Part shown: positions 1 to 6,396 of the stretch, in pieces
How positions within the stretch are numbered: the stretch's first letter is position 1
How the letters are laid out: each line of letters begins with the position of its first letter
From: Syntrophaceae bacterium UBA4778
Lineage (GTDB): Bacteria > Desulfobacterota > Syntrophia > Syntrophales > UBA4778
Direction of reading: 5' to 3'
NCBI GenBank assembly: GCA_002403175.1
Contig: DHHG01000096.1
Location: forward strand, 1 to 9,525
Length of the DNA: 9,525 nt
The notes under the pieces: model-generated
Database searches by the model: none
Seen by the model: only the letters and a program-made list of their open reading frames with translations
What the model was told of the DNA's origin: nothing
Made by a program: the position numbers and the translations under genes

Positions 1-167
1 GTTTGAATCAATCTAGCCAATCGTGAACCGATGGAACCAAGCCCGTAAATAACGATCGTATGTCTCTTATCCGTTCTCAAATGCATTCGGTCTGCCGTAA
101 TAGATGAGCGATGTTTCGATACCCGAGCGTTGTTGTGGTTCGATGTTAAACAATCTTCTGTAAGCAT
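1..167 (-). CDS. Rossmann-fold oxidoreductase, probably Gfo/Idh/MocA family (N-terminal part only)
   Basis: Fifty-five codons read leftwards from an ATG at 167-165 and run off the window edge without a stop. A dinucleotide-binding motif, IVIYGLGSIGSRLARL, lies at about residues 38-53 (Gly42, Gly44, Gly47), which indicates an NAD(P)-binding Rossmann fold. The start is supported by GGAG (CTCC at 173-176 on the plus strand) five bases before the ATG, and it begins 11 bases after the nucleotidyltransferase stop, so it is the fourth gene of the same operon. About 35 residues precede the first beta strand, which is long. An in-frame ATG at 86-84 would give a more usual N-terminus but has no visible ribosome binding site. 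Gfo/Idh/MocA oxidoreductases are frequent in nonulosonic acid loci, which is why that family is preferred. Without the catalytic domain another Rossmann dehydrogenase is possible. Confidence 0.6.
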   Translation of the reverse strand, partial: MLTEDCLTSNHNNARVSKHRSSITADRMHLRTDKRHTIVIYGLGSIGSRLARLIQ

Positions 168-178
168 ATCGGCTCCGG

Positions 179-1252
179 TTAATGCGCCAGGCCCAGTGAA
201 CTCATGTGCTCTATTGCTTTCTGGTATTCGCTCCATTGTCCGATGTCGAACCAGGAACAAGTCATTGGATAGATTTGAACCTTGTGTCCCGCTTTCTTTG
301 CAGCAAGAAGCAGATCGGGCATGTCGCAAAACTGATTCTTTTGAATAAGATCGATTATTTCTGGTTCCAGAACATAAATCCCGGAATTAATCACAAAATG
401 ATATTCCGGTTTCTCAACGATATCCTCCAGATCGGATTTCTGGGCTTTGAGAACTCCGTAAGGAATCTTTATATTTCGGACCATTCCGAGAATGGTTGCC
501 GCGTTGCCATTTTTTCTGTGGAATGCCAGCAATTCATCCATGTTGGCGTCAATGAGGACATCGCAGTTGGAAACGATAAATGTATCCGTCAGGGATTGTC
601 TTCCGAGTGCCAGCGCGCCTGCCGTGCCCAGGTAATCCTTTTCTTGGATATAATCGATTTTGTATTTTTTGTGGTTATCTGAAAAATAAAGTTTGATCAT
701 TTCCGCCTTGTAATTTAGCGAGAGGGTGAACTTATGAAAACCATATTTGGCAAAGTTTTCGATGATATGCTCTATCATAGGCTTCTCGCCGACAGGGATC
801 AGCGGCTTCGGAAGAATTCTGGTGAAAATGTCCAGGCGTGTTCCTTTCCCGCCCGCCATAATAATAATTTTGTTATTCTTCTTTGCAACAGAGACATCGC
901 CGTTCTCAAAAAAATCTTTCCATAGCAGCAGTCCGCAAATCTTCATTGCCGAATCGACCAGCGGGATGTGATTGATACTTTTCTCTTTCATAAGGGTGAG
1001 TGCCTGCTTCTTGTCGGGCGGATAATTCAGCACAACAGGATCCCTGGCCATAATGGAACGAACCGGCGTATCAAAGCTGATGTTTTCCAGCAGGGCTCTT
1101 CGCACATCGCCATCTGTGATAACGCCCAAGAGTTTCCGGTTCTCATCTATGACCAATAGAACCTGCATGGAATTTGAATTCATCAGCTTGATGCCTTCAA
1201 TCAAAGTAAGATCCGGCTTGACCAGGACTTTCTCGAAATTTGCGAATGTCAT
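179..1252 (-). CDS. ptmE: CBS-domain sugar-phosphate nucleotidyltransferase (PtmE-like)
   Basis: This 357-residue protein has a CBS pair at about residues 5-115 (second-half signature GVITDGDVRR at 43-52). An NTP-transferase domain follows at about 126-350, with AGGKGTRL at 133-140, the LPKPL box at 147-151, LGTAGAL at 208-214 and a metal-binding NCD at 229-231. That order matches PtmE of Campylobacter jejuni, which makes a GDP-hexosamine for legionaminic acid synthesis. The donor nucleotide here is inferred from that homology and from the legB/legC neighbours, and cannot be read from the sequence alone. CBS domains usually bind adenine nucleotides, so allosteric control by cellular energy state is plausible. 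The ATG at 1252 follows the legC stop by 13 bases, with AAGGA about 10 bases upstream. Length and domain order look complete. Confidence 0.85.
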   Translation of the reverse strand: MTFANFEKVLVKPDLTLIEGIKLMNSNSMQVLLVIDENRKLLGVITDGDVRRALLENISFDTPVRSIMARDPVVLNYPPDKKQALTLMKEKSINHIPLVDSAMKICGLLLWKDFFENGDVSVAKKNNKIIIMAGGKGTRLDIFTRILPKPLIPVGEKPMIEHIIENFAKYGFHKFTLSLNYKAEMIKLYFSDNHKKYKIDYIQEKDYLGTAGALALGRQSLTDTFIVSNCDVLIDANMDELLAFHRKNGNAATILGMVRNIKIPYGVLKAQKSDLEDIVEKPEYHFVINSGIYVLEPEIIDLIQKNQFCDMPDLLLAAKKAGHKVQIYPMTCSWFDIGQWSEYQKAIEHMSSLGLAH

Positions 1253-1265
1253 TTATCCCATTTCC

Positions 1266-2420
1266 TTATAGATTATTTCGAATACCTGGTTGGAATACAA
1301 CGGATTTATCCAGAGTATTCGACAACGCGTCTGCTATATATTTGATATCCTCTAACCCGTTCAGGGTTGATCCCGGCAGACTAATCCCTGAATGACTGAT
1401 TTGGTAAGCATTCGGATAGCGGTTTTTGTCATCCTCTTTATAAGGAGGGAATTCCACCAATGGTTTGAAAACTTCTCTTGTTGGAATGTCCATGCCTAAC
1501 AGCTCAGACTTGATTTGTTGAATAGAAAGCCCGCAAATGTTGTTATTAAGAATGCCTGATACGAGCCACCAAACGGTTTCGGATTCGTCATAGGGCTGTT
1601 GCAGTCTGAAATCATTTCTCCCCTGGAATTTACGATGGTATATATCGGCAAAGTTCCTTTTCTTCTGAATGAATGTGCCGATTCTTTCTATCTGAGCCAG
1701 CCCCAGAGCCGCTTCGAGATTCGTCATCCGGTAATTGAATCCTATTTCCGAGTGTCTATAAGAATTCGAATCGTCTCGTGCCTGATTGATAATGTATTTG
1801 ATATGGCGAAGCCGCTCCGGATCGGCGCTTGTGATCATTCCGCCTCCTCCAGTAGTCATCAGCTTGTTCCCATTAAAACTGAACACGCCGAAATCTCCGA
1901 AGGTGCCGGTATATTGTCCATCGTATTTGGAGCCGAGGCTTTCCGTGGCATCTTCGATTACATAAAGGCCATGTTTGCGGGCGATCTTCATTATTCTGGA
2001 CATTTCGCAGGGGTTGCCATAGAGGTGGACGGGAATGATCGCTTTCGTCCTTTCCGTAACAGCACGCTCGGCGAGATCGGGATCGATGTTCCATGTAACC
2101 GGATCAACATCTACGAAAACAGGTTTTGCCCCCACATATTGAACTGCATTGGCAGTAGCAATGAATGTCAATACCGGTACGATCACTTCATCACCTGCAC
2201 CGATTCCGAGTTCATGAAGAGCCATGTGAAGAGCGGCCGTTCCGCTCTGGATCGCAACGCTTCCCGTGATGTTCAGAAAGTTGGAAAAAATATTTTCAAA
2301 TTCAGGAACGAACGGTCCATAAGTTGAAACAAAAGAGGAATCGATACATCGGTTCAGGTACTCTTTCTCAAGTGGACCAACATTGGGCGAATCGAGATAA
2401 ATTTTGGCAGTGCTTATCAC
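1266..2420 (-). CDS. legC: LegC-type PLP-dependent sugar aminotransferase
   Basis: This 384-residue protein is a DegT/DnrJ/EryC1/StrS aminotransferase. Visible landmarks are the substrate and PLP phosphate region SGTAALHMAL at 59-68, the Asp157 motif (VIEDATESLGS at 154-164) that contacts the pyridine nitrogen, and SFNGNK with Schiff-base Lys186, followed by the glycine-rich TTGGGGMI. In the legionaminic acid pathway LegC transfers an amino group from glutamate to C4 of the 4-keto-6-deoxy sugar made by LegB, the gene just upstream. The start is a GTG at 2420-2418 with AAGGA ten bases before it. No nearer in-frame ATG keeps the N-terminus. A related sugar aminotransferase such as PseC is possible, but the order legB-legC-ptmE favours LegC. 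The protein is cytoplasmic. Confidence 0.87.
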   Translation of the reverse strand: MISTAKIYLDSPNVGPLEKEYLNRCIDSSFVSTYGPFVPEFENIFSNFLNITGSVAIQSGTAALHMALHELGIGAGDEVIVPVLTFIATANAVQYVGAKPVFVDVDPVTWNIDPDLAERAVTERTKAIIPVHLYGNPCEMSRIMKIARKHGLYVIEDATESLGSKYDGQYTGTFGDFGVFSFNGNKLMTTGGGGMITSADPERLRHIKYIINQARDDSNSYRHSEIGFNYRMTNLEAALGLAQIERIGTFIQKKRNFADIYHRKFQGRNDFRLQQPYDESETVWWLVSGILNNNICGLSIQQIKSELLGMDIPTREVFKPLVEFPPYKEDDKNRYPNAYQISHSGISLPGSTLNGLEDIKYIADALSNTLDKSVVFQPGIRNNL

Positions 2421-2467
2421 AGCGGCTTATTCCTTTATATATGATTCCAAATATACTCTGCTCATGT

Positions 2468-3466
2468 TCAAATATTATAAGTATCGGACTTGAATCGGCC
2501 TCGGTTCCGCTCGTCGGAAAACCATTTGACTGTTTCTGCAAGGCCGTCTGTGAGAGAATAACCTGGCTCCCATCCCGTGAGTTCCCTGATTTTCCGATTA
2601 CACCCAAGCAATCGTTCAACTTCGCTCTTCTCAGGCCTCATTCTGACATTATCTTGAATAGTAATAACATCAGCATTCATCAGGTGCATAATTTCCTGTG
2701 CGAGATCGTGAATCGATATTTCGGTCTGAGTGGCAATATTGATTTCCTCTCCTACTGTTTTTTCCGATGCGGCTGCGGCAATGAAGCCTTCCACAGTATC
2801 TTTGACGTAAACGAGATCGCGGGTAGGAGTCAAAGAACCCAATTTGATTTCTTTGGTTCCGGACAAAATCTGTGTGATGATTGTAGGTATTACAGCCCGG
2901 GCTGATTGACGCGGGCCATAGGTGTTGAAAGGTCTGACAATCGTGATTGGCGTACCGAAAGAGCGATAGAAGGACTCTGCAATACGGTCTGCTCCGATCT
3001 TACTGGCTGAATAAGGAGATTGGCCTTGAAAGGGATGACTCTCGTCCATCGGTATATATCGAGAAGTTCCATAAACTTCCGATGTGGATGTAATGCAAAC
3101 CTTTTCAGTTTCTAGCGCCCGTGCAGCCTGGAGCACATTCAATGTTCCTTTGATGTTTGTGTCTATATAGGATTCAGGAGATACGTAACTGTATGGTATT
3201 GAGATCAATGCGGCGAGGTGGAAAACGATATCCGCACTGGCCATGGCCTGATGGACCCGGTAGGGATCACGGATATCTCCAGAAATTATTTCAACTGATT
3301 TTATAATCTCCATTGGCGCATGGTCCAGCCATCCCCAGCTATTGAGGGGATTGTAGAAGACAAGTGCCTTTACATGAGCACCCAATTCCACTAGTCTTTC
3401 CGTCAAATGGCTTCCGATAAACCCGCATGCACCGGTCACGAGTACTTTCTTTTTTGTCCAATTCAT
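2468..3466 (-). CDS. legB: LegB, NAD-dependent 4,6-dehydratase (extended SDR)
   Basis: This 332-residue protein is an extended short-chain dehydrogenase. It has the nucleotide-binding glycine motif TGACGFIG at 11-18, GDIRD at 63-67, HLAA at 83-86, a TSTSEVYG active-site strand at 126-133, the catalytic pair Tyr152 and Lys156 (YSASK), and the RPFNTYGPRQ substrate loop at 178-187. In classical 4,6-dehydratases the active-site strand is usually TxDE. Here Ser129 occupies the Asp place before Glu130, a pattern I associate with LegB-like enzymes. The expected reaction converts nucleotide-GlcNAc (GDP-linked in Campylobacter) to the 4-keto-6-deoxy sugar, the first committed step to legionaminic acid. 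It is the first gene of the minus-strand operon. The ATG at 3466 has GGGAAG 7 bases upstream, and a sigma-54-type promoter lies at 3568-3583. Confidence 0.88.
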   Translation of the reverse strand: MNWTKKKVLVTGACGFIGSHLTERLVELGAHVKALVFYNPLNSWGWLDHAPMEIIKSVEIISGDIRDPYRVHQAMASADIVFHLAALISIPYSYVSPESYIDTNIKGTLNVLQAARALETEKVCITSTSEVYGTSRYIPMDESHPFQGQSPYSASKIGADRIAESFYRSFGTPITIVRPFNTYGPRQSARAVIPTIITQILSGTKEIKLGSLTPTRDLVYVKDTVEGFIAAAASEKTVGEEINIATQTEISIHDLAQEIMHLMNADVITIQDNVRMRPEKSEVERLLGCNRKIRELTGWEPGYSLTDGLAETVKWFSDERNRGRFKSDTYNI

Positions 3467-3567
3467 ATTTCGCTTCCCGTATTAAAAAACTGTTTAGAGA
3501 ATCTCAAATCTAGATCAGATCTTGATGTCTCTCAGGCTCCTCTCTCACTCTGTCTTTAATATATAAC

Positions 3568-3583
3568 TGCAAATGATATACCA
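3568..3583 (-). promoter_or_regulatory. Putative sigma-54 (RpoN) promoter for the legB operon
   Basis: Read on the minus strand the site is TGGTATATCATTTGCA. Against the consensus TGGCAYRNNNYTTGCW it differs at one position (T for C after TGG), and the GG and GC dinucleotides are exactly ten bases apart. Transcription would start near 3557, leaving a leader of about 90 bases before the legB ATG. Sigma-54 promoters need an enhancer-binding activator, often a flagellar two-component regulator in motile bacteria. This assignment rests on sequence match only. Confidence 0.6.
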
Positions 3584-3655
3584 TCTCGCCTTTTCCAGGG
3601 TGCTATTCAATTGCGACAGGATCGAATATCTAATCCGGAAAAGGAAACAAGTCCG

Positions 3656-3697
3656 TACGGCAAAATTTACCTTTCATCGATTCCTCTTTTTGCCGTA
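3656..3697. repeat. Perfect 10-bp inverted repeat, TACGGCAAAA / TTTTGCCGTA
   Basis: The arms lie at 3656-3665 and 3688-3697, separated by 22 bases. They sit 34 bases after the TPR gene stop and are centred about 120 bases upstream of the predicted legB transcription start. No run of T follows the stem on the minus strand, so it is a poor intrinsic terminator. The distance is typical of a site bound by a sigma-54 enhancer-binding protein, so an activator site is an alternative reading. The arms are seen directly; either function is inference. Confidence 0.5.
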
Positions 3698-3730
3698 ATA
3701 TTCTTTTCAGTTAAGCTTTTTGCATCCCAT

Positions 3731-4477
3731 TCAGCTAACCTCCGCTTTTTTACTCAAAATATATTTGTACAATTGATTTGCCTCTTTGAATTCGGGATTT
3801 AATTTTAGGGCTTCTTTGACCAATTCAAGAGCTTCATTCAGTTCACTTTTTTCAACCCAGGATCGGGCCAAATTATAGTAAAGCCCTTCGTCATCGGGCA
3901 GGACTATCAGCGCCTTCTTGTATTGTTTTATGGCATCGTCGAAATCTCTCTTTTCTCTGCTGGATATTCCGATTGAATTGTATAGGTTTGCTATGAATAC
4001 CCCCAGTTCGTAATCTTTGGCGAGGTGTTGTTTGGCTGACTTGAGGTTCCCTTTATCGATAAAATCCATTACAAGTTTGGCCTTCTGCTCCAATTCGCTT
4101 TCGGAATCGGATTTGGATTCCGAGTCATCAGGGGAATTCAGCTGATCGCTGACTGTTTCCAGAAGATTTTGATCCTGAACCTTTATAAGCTGCAAAGTAA
4201 ATTCAAGCAAAGTTGATTGCTCGTTGTCCTGAAAAGATACGGGACCGAATTTATCTCTGAATGCTTTGCTTCCAAAAAGCTCCTGCTGAAACGTGTTTAT
4301 TTCCTCATCCAGCTCTCTCGCGTCTGTGTGAAGCATAGCGGTACTCATTCTTTTCTCAAGAGTTTCTTTGAAAGAGAGCAAGGCTTGATAGACATTTTTT
4401 TGCCTCAGGTGTTTTTGCGAATCGTTCAGCTTTTTCCAGATGGGGGAGATTCCTTCACTCTTAATAGGTTCGGTCAA
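3731..4477 (-). CDS. TPR-containing protein of unknown function, near flagellar glycosylation/chemotaxis genes
   Basis: From the preferred TTG start at 4477-4475 the protein has 248 residues. Residues about 1-112 are mostly helical and polar with no domain I recognise. Residues 114-130 form an acidic serine-rich linker (SPDDSESKSDSESELE region). Two tetratricopeptide repeats follow at about 164-196 and 197-230, the second clear (YYNLARSW, ALELVKEALKLNP). There is no signal peptide or membrane segment, so it is probably a cytoplasmic protein-protein adaptor. The TTG is chosen because AAGGAG stands seven bases before it. An in-frame ATG at 4555 would add 26 residues but has no ribosome binding site and would lie only about six bases after the predicted sigma-54 transcript start. 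It is transcribed divergently from cheW. A flagellar or receptor-array role is suggested only by context. Confidence 0.72.
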   Translation of the reverse strand: MTEPIKSEGISPIWKKLNDSQKHLRQKNVYQALLSFKETLEKRMSTAMLHTDARELDEEINTFQQELFGSKAFRDKFGPVSFQDNEQSTLLEFTLQLIKVQDQNLLETVSDQLNSPDDSESKSDSESELEQKAKLVMDFIDKGNLKSAKQHLAKDYELGVFIANLYNSIGISSREKRDFDDAIKQYKKALIVLPDDEGLYYNLARSWVEKSELNEALELVKEALKLNPEFKEANQLYKYILSKKAEVS

Positions 4478-4484
4478 TGCGGGA

Positions 4485-4490
4485 CTCCTT
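4485..4490 (-). promoter_or_regulatory. Ribosome binding site that fixes the TTG start of the TPR gene
   Basis: On the minus strand AAGGAG (CTCCTT on the plus strand) precedes the TTG at 4477-4475 by seven bases. It is a near-perfect Shine-Dalgarno at ideal spacing, and the only good one near any candidate start of this frame. Confidence 0.75.
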
Positions 4491-4571
4491 TTAATATGTA
4501 TTCGCTGGTGAAAGCCTGAACCATTTAAATCTCGGTGCGCTTTTTTTGAAATCAAAGATATGAATGATTAT

Positions 4572-4587
4572 TGCAAAACTTAAGCCA
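4572..4587 (-). promoter_or_regulatory. Putative sigma-54 (RpoN) promoter for the TPR gene
   Basis: Read on the minus strand the site is TGGCTTAAGTTTTGCA. It matches TGGCAYRNNNYTTGCW at every defined position except one (T for A after TGGC), with GG and GC ten bases apart. The expected start of transcription is near 4561, giving a leader of about 84 bases to the TTG start. It is the best promoter match in the window. Confidence 0.65.
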
Positions 4588-4655
4588 TGCTCTTCTTAAT
4601 GATTAGATCAGAAATTCACACCAGCAGAAGATTGTATCTAGCAAAATTGAGAAAA

Positions 4656-4669
4656 TATTTGCGCAATTA
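4656..4669. repeat. Short palindrome centred on TTGCGCAA
   Basis: The 14 bases read TATTTGCGCAATTA: an 8-bp perfect core with two more matching pairs after one mismatch. It lies about 100 bases upstream of the predicted TPR transcript start and about 145 upstream of the predicted cheW start. It could therefore be a shared activator site, but a palindrome this short is also expected by chance in A+T-rich DNA. Confidence 0.3.
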
Positions 4670-4778
4670 AAGTTCCATTTTGTTTTTTCCGATTTACAAG
4701 GCGAATGTTGCATTGGATTAATTCGTTTATATGGGTTCATTCAGATTCCTAAGTAGAATTAATAATATTTCCCCGTAA

Positions 4779-4794
4779 TGGTCCTGAACTTGCA
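4779..4794 (+). promoter_or_regulatory. Possible sigma-54 promoter for the cheW operon
   Basis: The site TGGTCCTGAACTTGCA has a perfect TTGCA -12 element and TGG at the exact -24 spacing. It departs from TGGCAYRNNNYTTGCW at three positions after TGG. Transcription would begin near 4805, leaving an untranslated leader of about 200 bases before cheW. It is weaker than the other two sites but shares TGG(C/T) and TTGCA with them. Confidence 0.4.
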
Positions 4795-4799
4795 TTGAG

Positions 4800-4988
4800 A
4801 TGAGTAAAAATAGCACAGTGATAATGAATGAAAGTTTTGCGAGTGTACCGATGTATTCGTGTCAGTCTAAAAAAATGAAGAAATGGAAGGGCCGAATGAT
4901 TCTTCCTTGGCACATAGATGACGACATTTTGTTCAAGATGAGACAAAAATTTGACTGTTGGAATTCATTTGGTGATTTCCATTTTTAG
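4800..4988 (+). CDS. Doubtful small reading frame upstream of cheW
   Basis: A 62-codon frame starts at ATG 4800 and ends 16 bases before the cheW start. The product is lysine- and aromatic-rich, with no domain, signal peptide or membrane segment that I recognise. No good ribosome binding site precedes its ATG. If the sigma-54-type site at 4779-4794 is real, transcription would begin about five bases after this ATG. It is recorded only because it fills most of the long cheW leader; noncoding leader is the likelier reading. Confidence 0.15.
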   Translation: MSKNSTVIMNESFASVPMYSCQSKKMKKWKGRMILPWHIDDDILFKMRQKFDCWNSFGDFHF

Positions 4989-4992
4989 TTTT

Positions 4993-5000
4993 AGGAGGTG
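4993..5000 (+). promoter_or_regulatory. Strong ribosome binding site of cheW
   Basis: AGGAGGTG stands six bases (counted from AGGAGG) before the ATG at 5005. It is the strongest Shine-Dalgarno in the window and marks cheW as the first translated gene of the chemotaxis operon. Most later genes rely on weaker sites or on overlap with the gene before. Confidence 0.85.
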
Positions 5001-5004
5001 TTAG

Positions 5005-5532
5005 ATGCAACCTGCTTCATTGGATGCAGCTGAAATAATTGCTTCAGAAAAGAGAGAATTTTCCGGAAGGGAAGGTAAGTATCTAACTTTCGGATTAGGG
5101 GAAGAGGAGTATGGCCTTGAGATATTAAAGGTCAAAGAAATAATAGGCATTATGAACATCACCTCGGTCCCCCAGACCCCGAAGTATCTGAAAGGGGTAA
5201 TCAATCTCAGAGGTAAGGTGATTCCGGTCATTGACTTGCGCTCCAAATTCGGGATGGATTATTTGGATTACAACGAACGGACCTGCATCATCGTTGTAGA
5301 AATCGTCAACAAGTCCGGTAATAAGGTGATCATGGGAATAGTTGTGGATTCGGTCTCCGAAGTTCTGAATATCAAAGCAGAGGAGATTGAGGATACGCCG
5401 ACCTTCGGGGTTAGCTTGAATACCGATTATATTCTAGGGATGGCTAAAGTAAGGGGAACTGTCAAAATCCTGCTTGATATTGACAAGGTCCTTACATCGG
5501 ATGCTGTCATTCTTGAGAATCTAGCGCATTAA
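5005..5532 (+). CDS. cheW: CheW, chemotaxis coupling protein
   Basis: This 175-residue protein is a single CheW domain (about residues 24-165) after a short charged N-terminal tail of about 22 residues. The family signature is clear: VPQTPKYLKGVINLRGKV at 55-72, then IPVIDLRSKFG at 73-83, and GIVVDSVSEV at 111-120. CheW is cytoplasmic and bridges the methyl-accepting receptors and the histidine kinase CheA in the polar array. The start at 5005 is fixed by AGGAGGTG. It is the first gene of the plus-strand chemotaxis operon, and cheR follows after 38 bases. It has only one domain, so it is not a CheV fusion. The cheA gene it must partner is not in the window. Confidence 0.95.
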   Translation: MQPASLDAAEIIASEKREFSGREGKYLTFGLGEEEYGLEILKVKEIIGIMNITSVPQTPKYLKGVINLRGKVIPVIDLRSKFGMDYLDYNERTCIIVVEIVNKSGNKVIMGIVVDSVSEVLNIKAEEIEDTPTFGVSLNTDYILGMAKVRGTVKILLDIDKVLTSDAVILENLAH

Positions 5533-5570
5533 ATCTGTAGAAAAGACCAGATCCAGTTAAAGGAATACTT

Positions 5571-6395
5571 GTGCTGTCACCGGAACTTAGAGATATCGAA
5601 TTTGAAAAGATCAGAAAACTCGTTTTTAATATAAGCGGGATTGATCTGCACGAAGGTAAAAAGGAACTGGTTAAAGCCAGATTGGGTAAAAGATTGAGAG
5701 AAGGAAAATTTCAATCGTTTAAAGAATATTATGAATACGTCACAACGGAACGGGGTGCGGATGAGTTGATCACGATGATTGATTCGATCTCAACCAATTT
5801 GACCAGTTTCTTTAGAGAAGATGCTCATTTCCGGAAACTGCGCTCCTTGATTCCAATTTTTCTGAATTCTTCAAGCGCATCGGAGCGTATTCCCCAATTA
5901 AATATATGGTCCGCGGGATGTTCGACCGGTGAAGAAGCTTATTCAATCGCTATAACTGTAAAGGAATCGGCGGATCGAAACATTAATCTCAGAATCTGGG
6001 CTACTGATATTTCCACAAAAGTCCTGAAAACAGCTGTTGCCGGAGTTTATCCCGCAGACAGGGTGAAAAAAATTCCATCTGAGCTGATAAAAAAATATTT
6101 CGCAATGGGACAAGGTTCTTGGGAAGGCTATTATCGAACAAAAAAAAATTTACAGGATTGTATTGAATTTGCCCGGTTTAATCTGATGAGTACGCCGCCT
6201 TCCTCGGCGCATTTCGATATTATTTTCTGCCGTAATGTAATGATCTATTTCAATAAAAAAACCCAAAGTATGCTAGTGGAAAATTTTCATCATCAATTAA
6301 AAAAAGGCGGTTACCTGTTTGTCGGGCATTCAGAGAGTTTGACGGGATTGTCTCATCAATTTAAATATATCGAACCGAGCGTATACTGTAAATAA
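5571..6395 (+). CDS. cheR: CheR, chemotaxis receptor methyltransferase
   Basis: This 274-residue protein uses S-adenosylmethionine to methylate glutamates on chemoreceptors, the adaptation step opposed by CheB. It has the all-helical CheR N-domain (about 1-80) ending in the TNLTSFFR motif at 76-83. The SAM-binding domain follows, with IWSAGCSTGEEAYS at 112-125, ATDIS at 144-148, DIIFCRNVMIYF at 216-227 and GHSESL at 252-257. All expected motifs are present and the length is normal. The start is a GTG at 5571 with AAAGGA six bases upstream. No TPR or other C-terminal tethering domain is present. The stop is one base from the start of the first cheD, so translation of the two is probably coupled. 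Confidence 0.95.
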   Translation: MLSPELRDIEFEKIRKLVFNISGIDLHEGKKELVKARLGKRLREGKFQSFKEYYEYVTTERGADELITMIDSISTNLTSFFREDAHFRKLRSLIPIFLNSSSASERIPQLNIWSAGCSTGEEAYSIAITVKESADRNINLRIWATDISTKVLKTAVAGVYPADRVKKIPSELIKKYFAMGQGSWEGYYRTKKNLQDCIEFARFNLMSTPPSSAHFDIIFCRNVMIYFNKKTQSMLVENFHHQLKKGGYLFVGHSESLTGLSHQFKYIEPSVYCK

Positions 6396-6396
6396 T

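Larger units (their letters stand above)
3467..3730. other. Intergenic region between legB and the TPR gene
   Basis: These 264 bases hold no convincing gene; a 63-codon plus-strand reading frame at 3611-3802 has no ribosome binding site and runs into the TPR gene. The region serves as the legB leader and promoter and as the 3' flank of the TPR gene. It contains the sigma-54-type site at 3568-3583 and a perfect 10-bp inverted repeat at 3656-3697. Confidence 0.6.
4478..5004. other. Divergent regulatory region between the TPR gene and cheW
   Basis: These 527 bases are A+T-rich by eye and hold no confidently coding gene. They contain a strong sigma-54-type site for the TPR gene (4572-4587), a fair one for cheW (4779-4794), a partial one (4908-4923), a short palindrome near the centre (4656-4669), a doubtful 62-codon frame (4800-4988), and the cheW ribosome binding site (4993-5000). 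Confidence 0.65.

Noticed and set aside
206..682. A 158-codon plus-strand open frame opposite the ptmE-like gene
   Set aside because: Antisense shadow of a gene with clear CBS and nucleotidyltransferase motifs; no ribosome site and no family features.
1599..2327. A 242-codon plus-strand open frame opposite legC
   Set aside because: It lies entirely antisense to a well-supported aminotransferase with all catalytic motifs, has no recognisable domain, and arises from the codon bias of legC.
2324..2905. A 193-codon plus-strand open frame spanning the legC-legB junction
   Set aside because: It runs antisense across parts of two real genes and the gap between them, and its product is cysteine-rich with no domain.
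3497..3533. Possible hairpin in the legB leader (GAGA ... TCTC)
   Set aside because: Only the outer four pairs match well and the interior does not pair in register, so no riboswitch or attenuator is claimed.
4662..4677. Additional GG-N10-GC pattern on the minus strand
   Set aside because: Several defined positions of the sigma-54 consensus are missed, and bare GG-N10-GC matches are expected by chance in this much DNA.
4868..4898. Possible sigma-28 flagellar promoter (TAAA with GCCGAATG)
   Set aside because: The spacing between TAAA and GCCGA is 19 rather than about 15 bases, and the -10 box matches only its first half.
4908..4923. Second sigma-54-like site, TGGCACATAGATGACG, upstream of cheW
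   Set aside because: The -24 half is perfect, but the -12 half reads TGACG and lacks the GC dinucleotide, so it is not listed as a promoter, only as an alternative.
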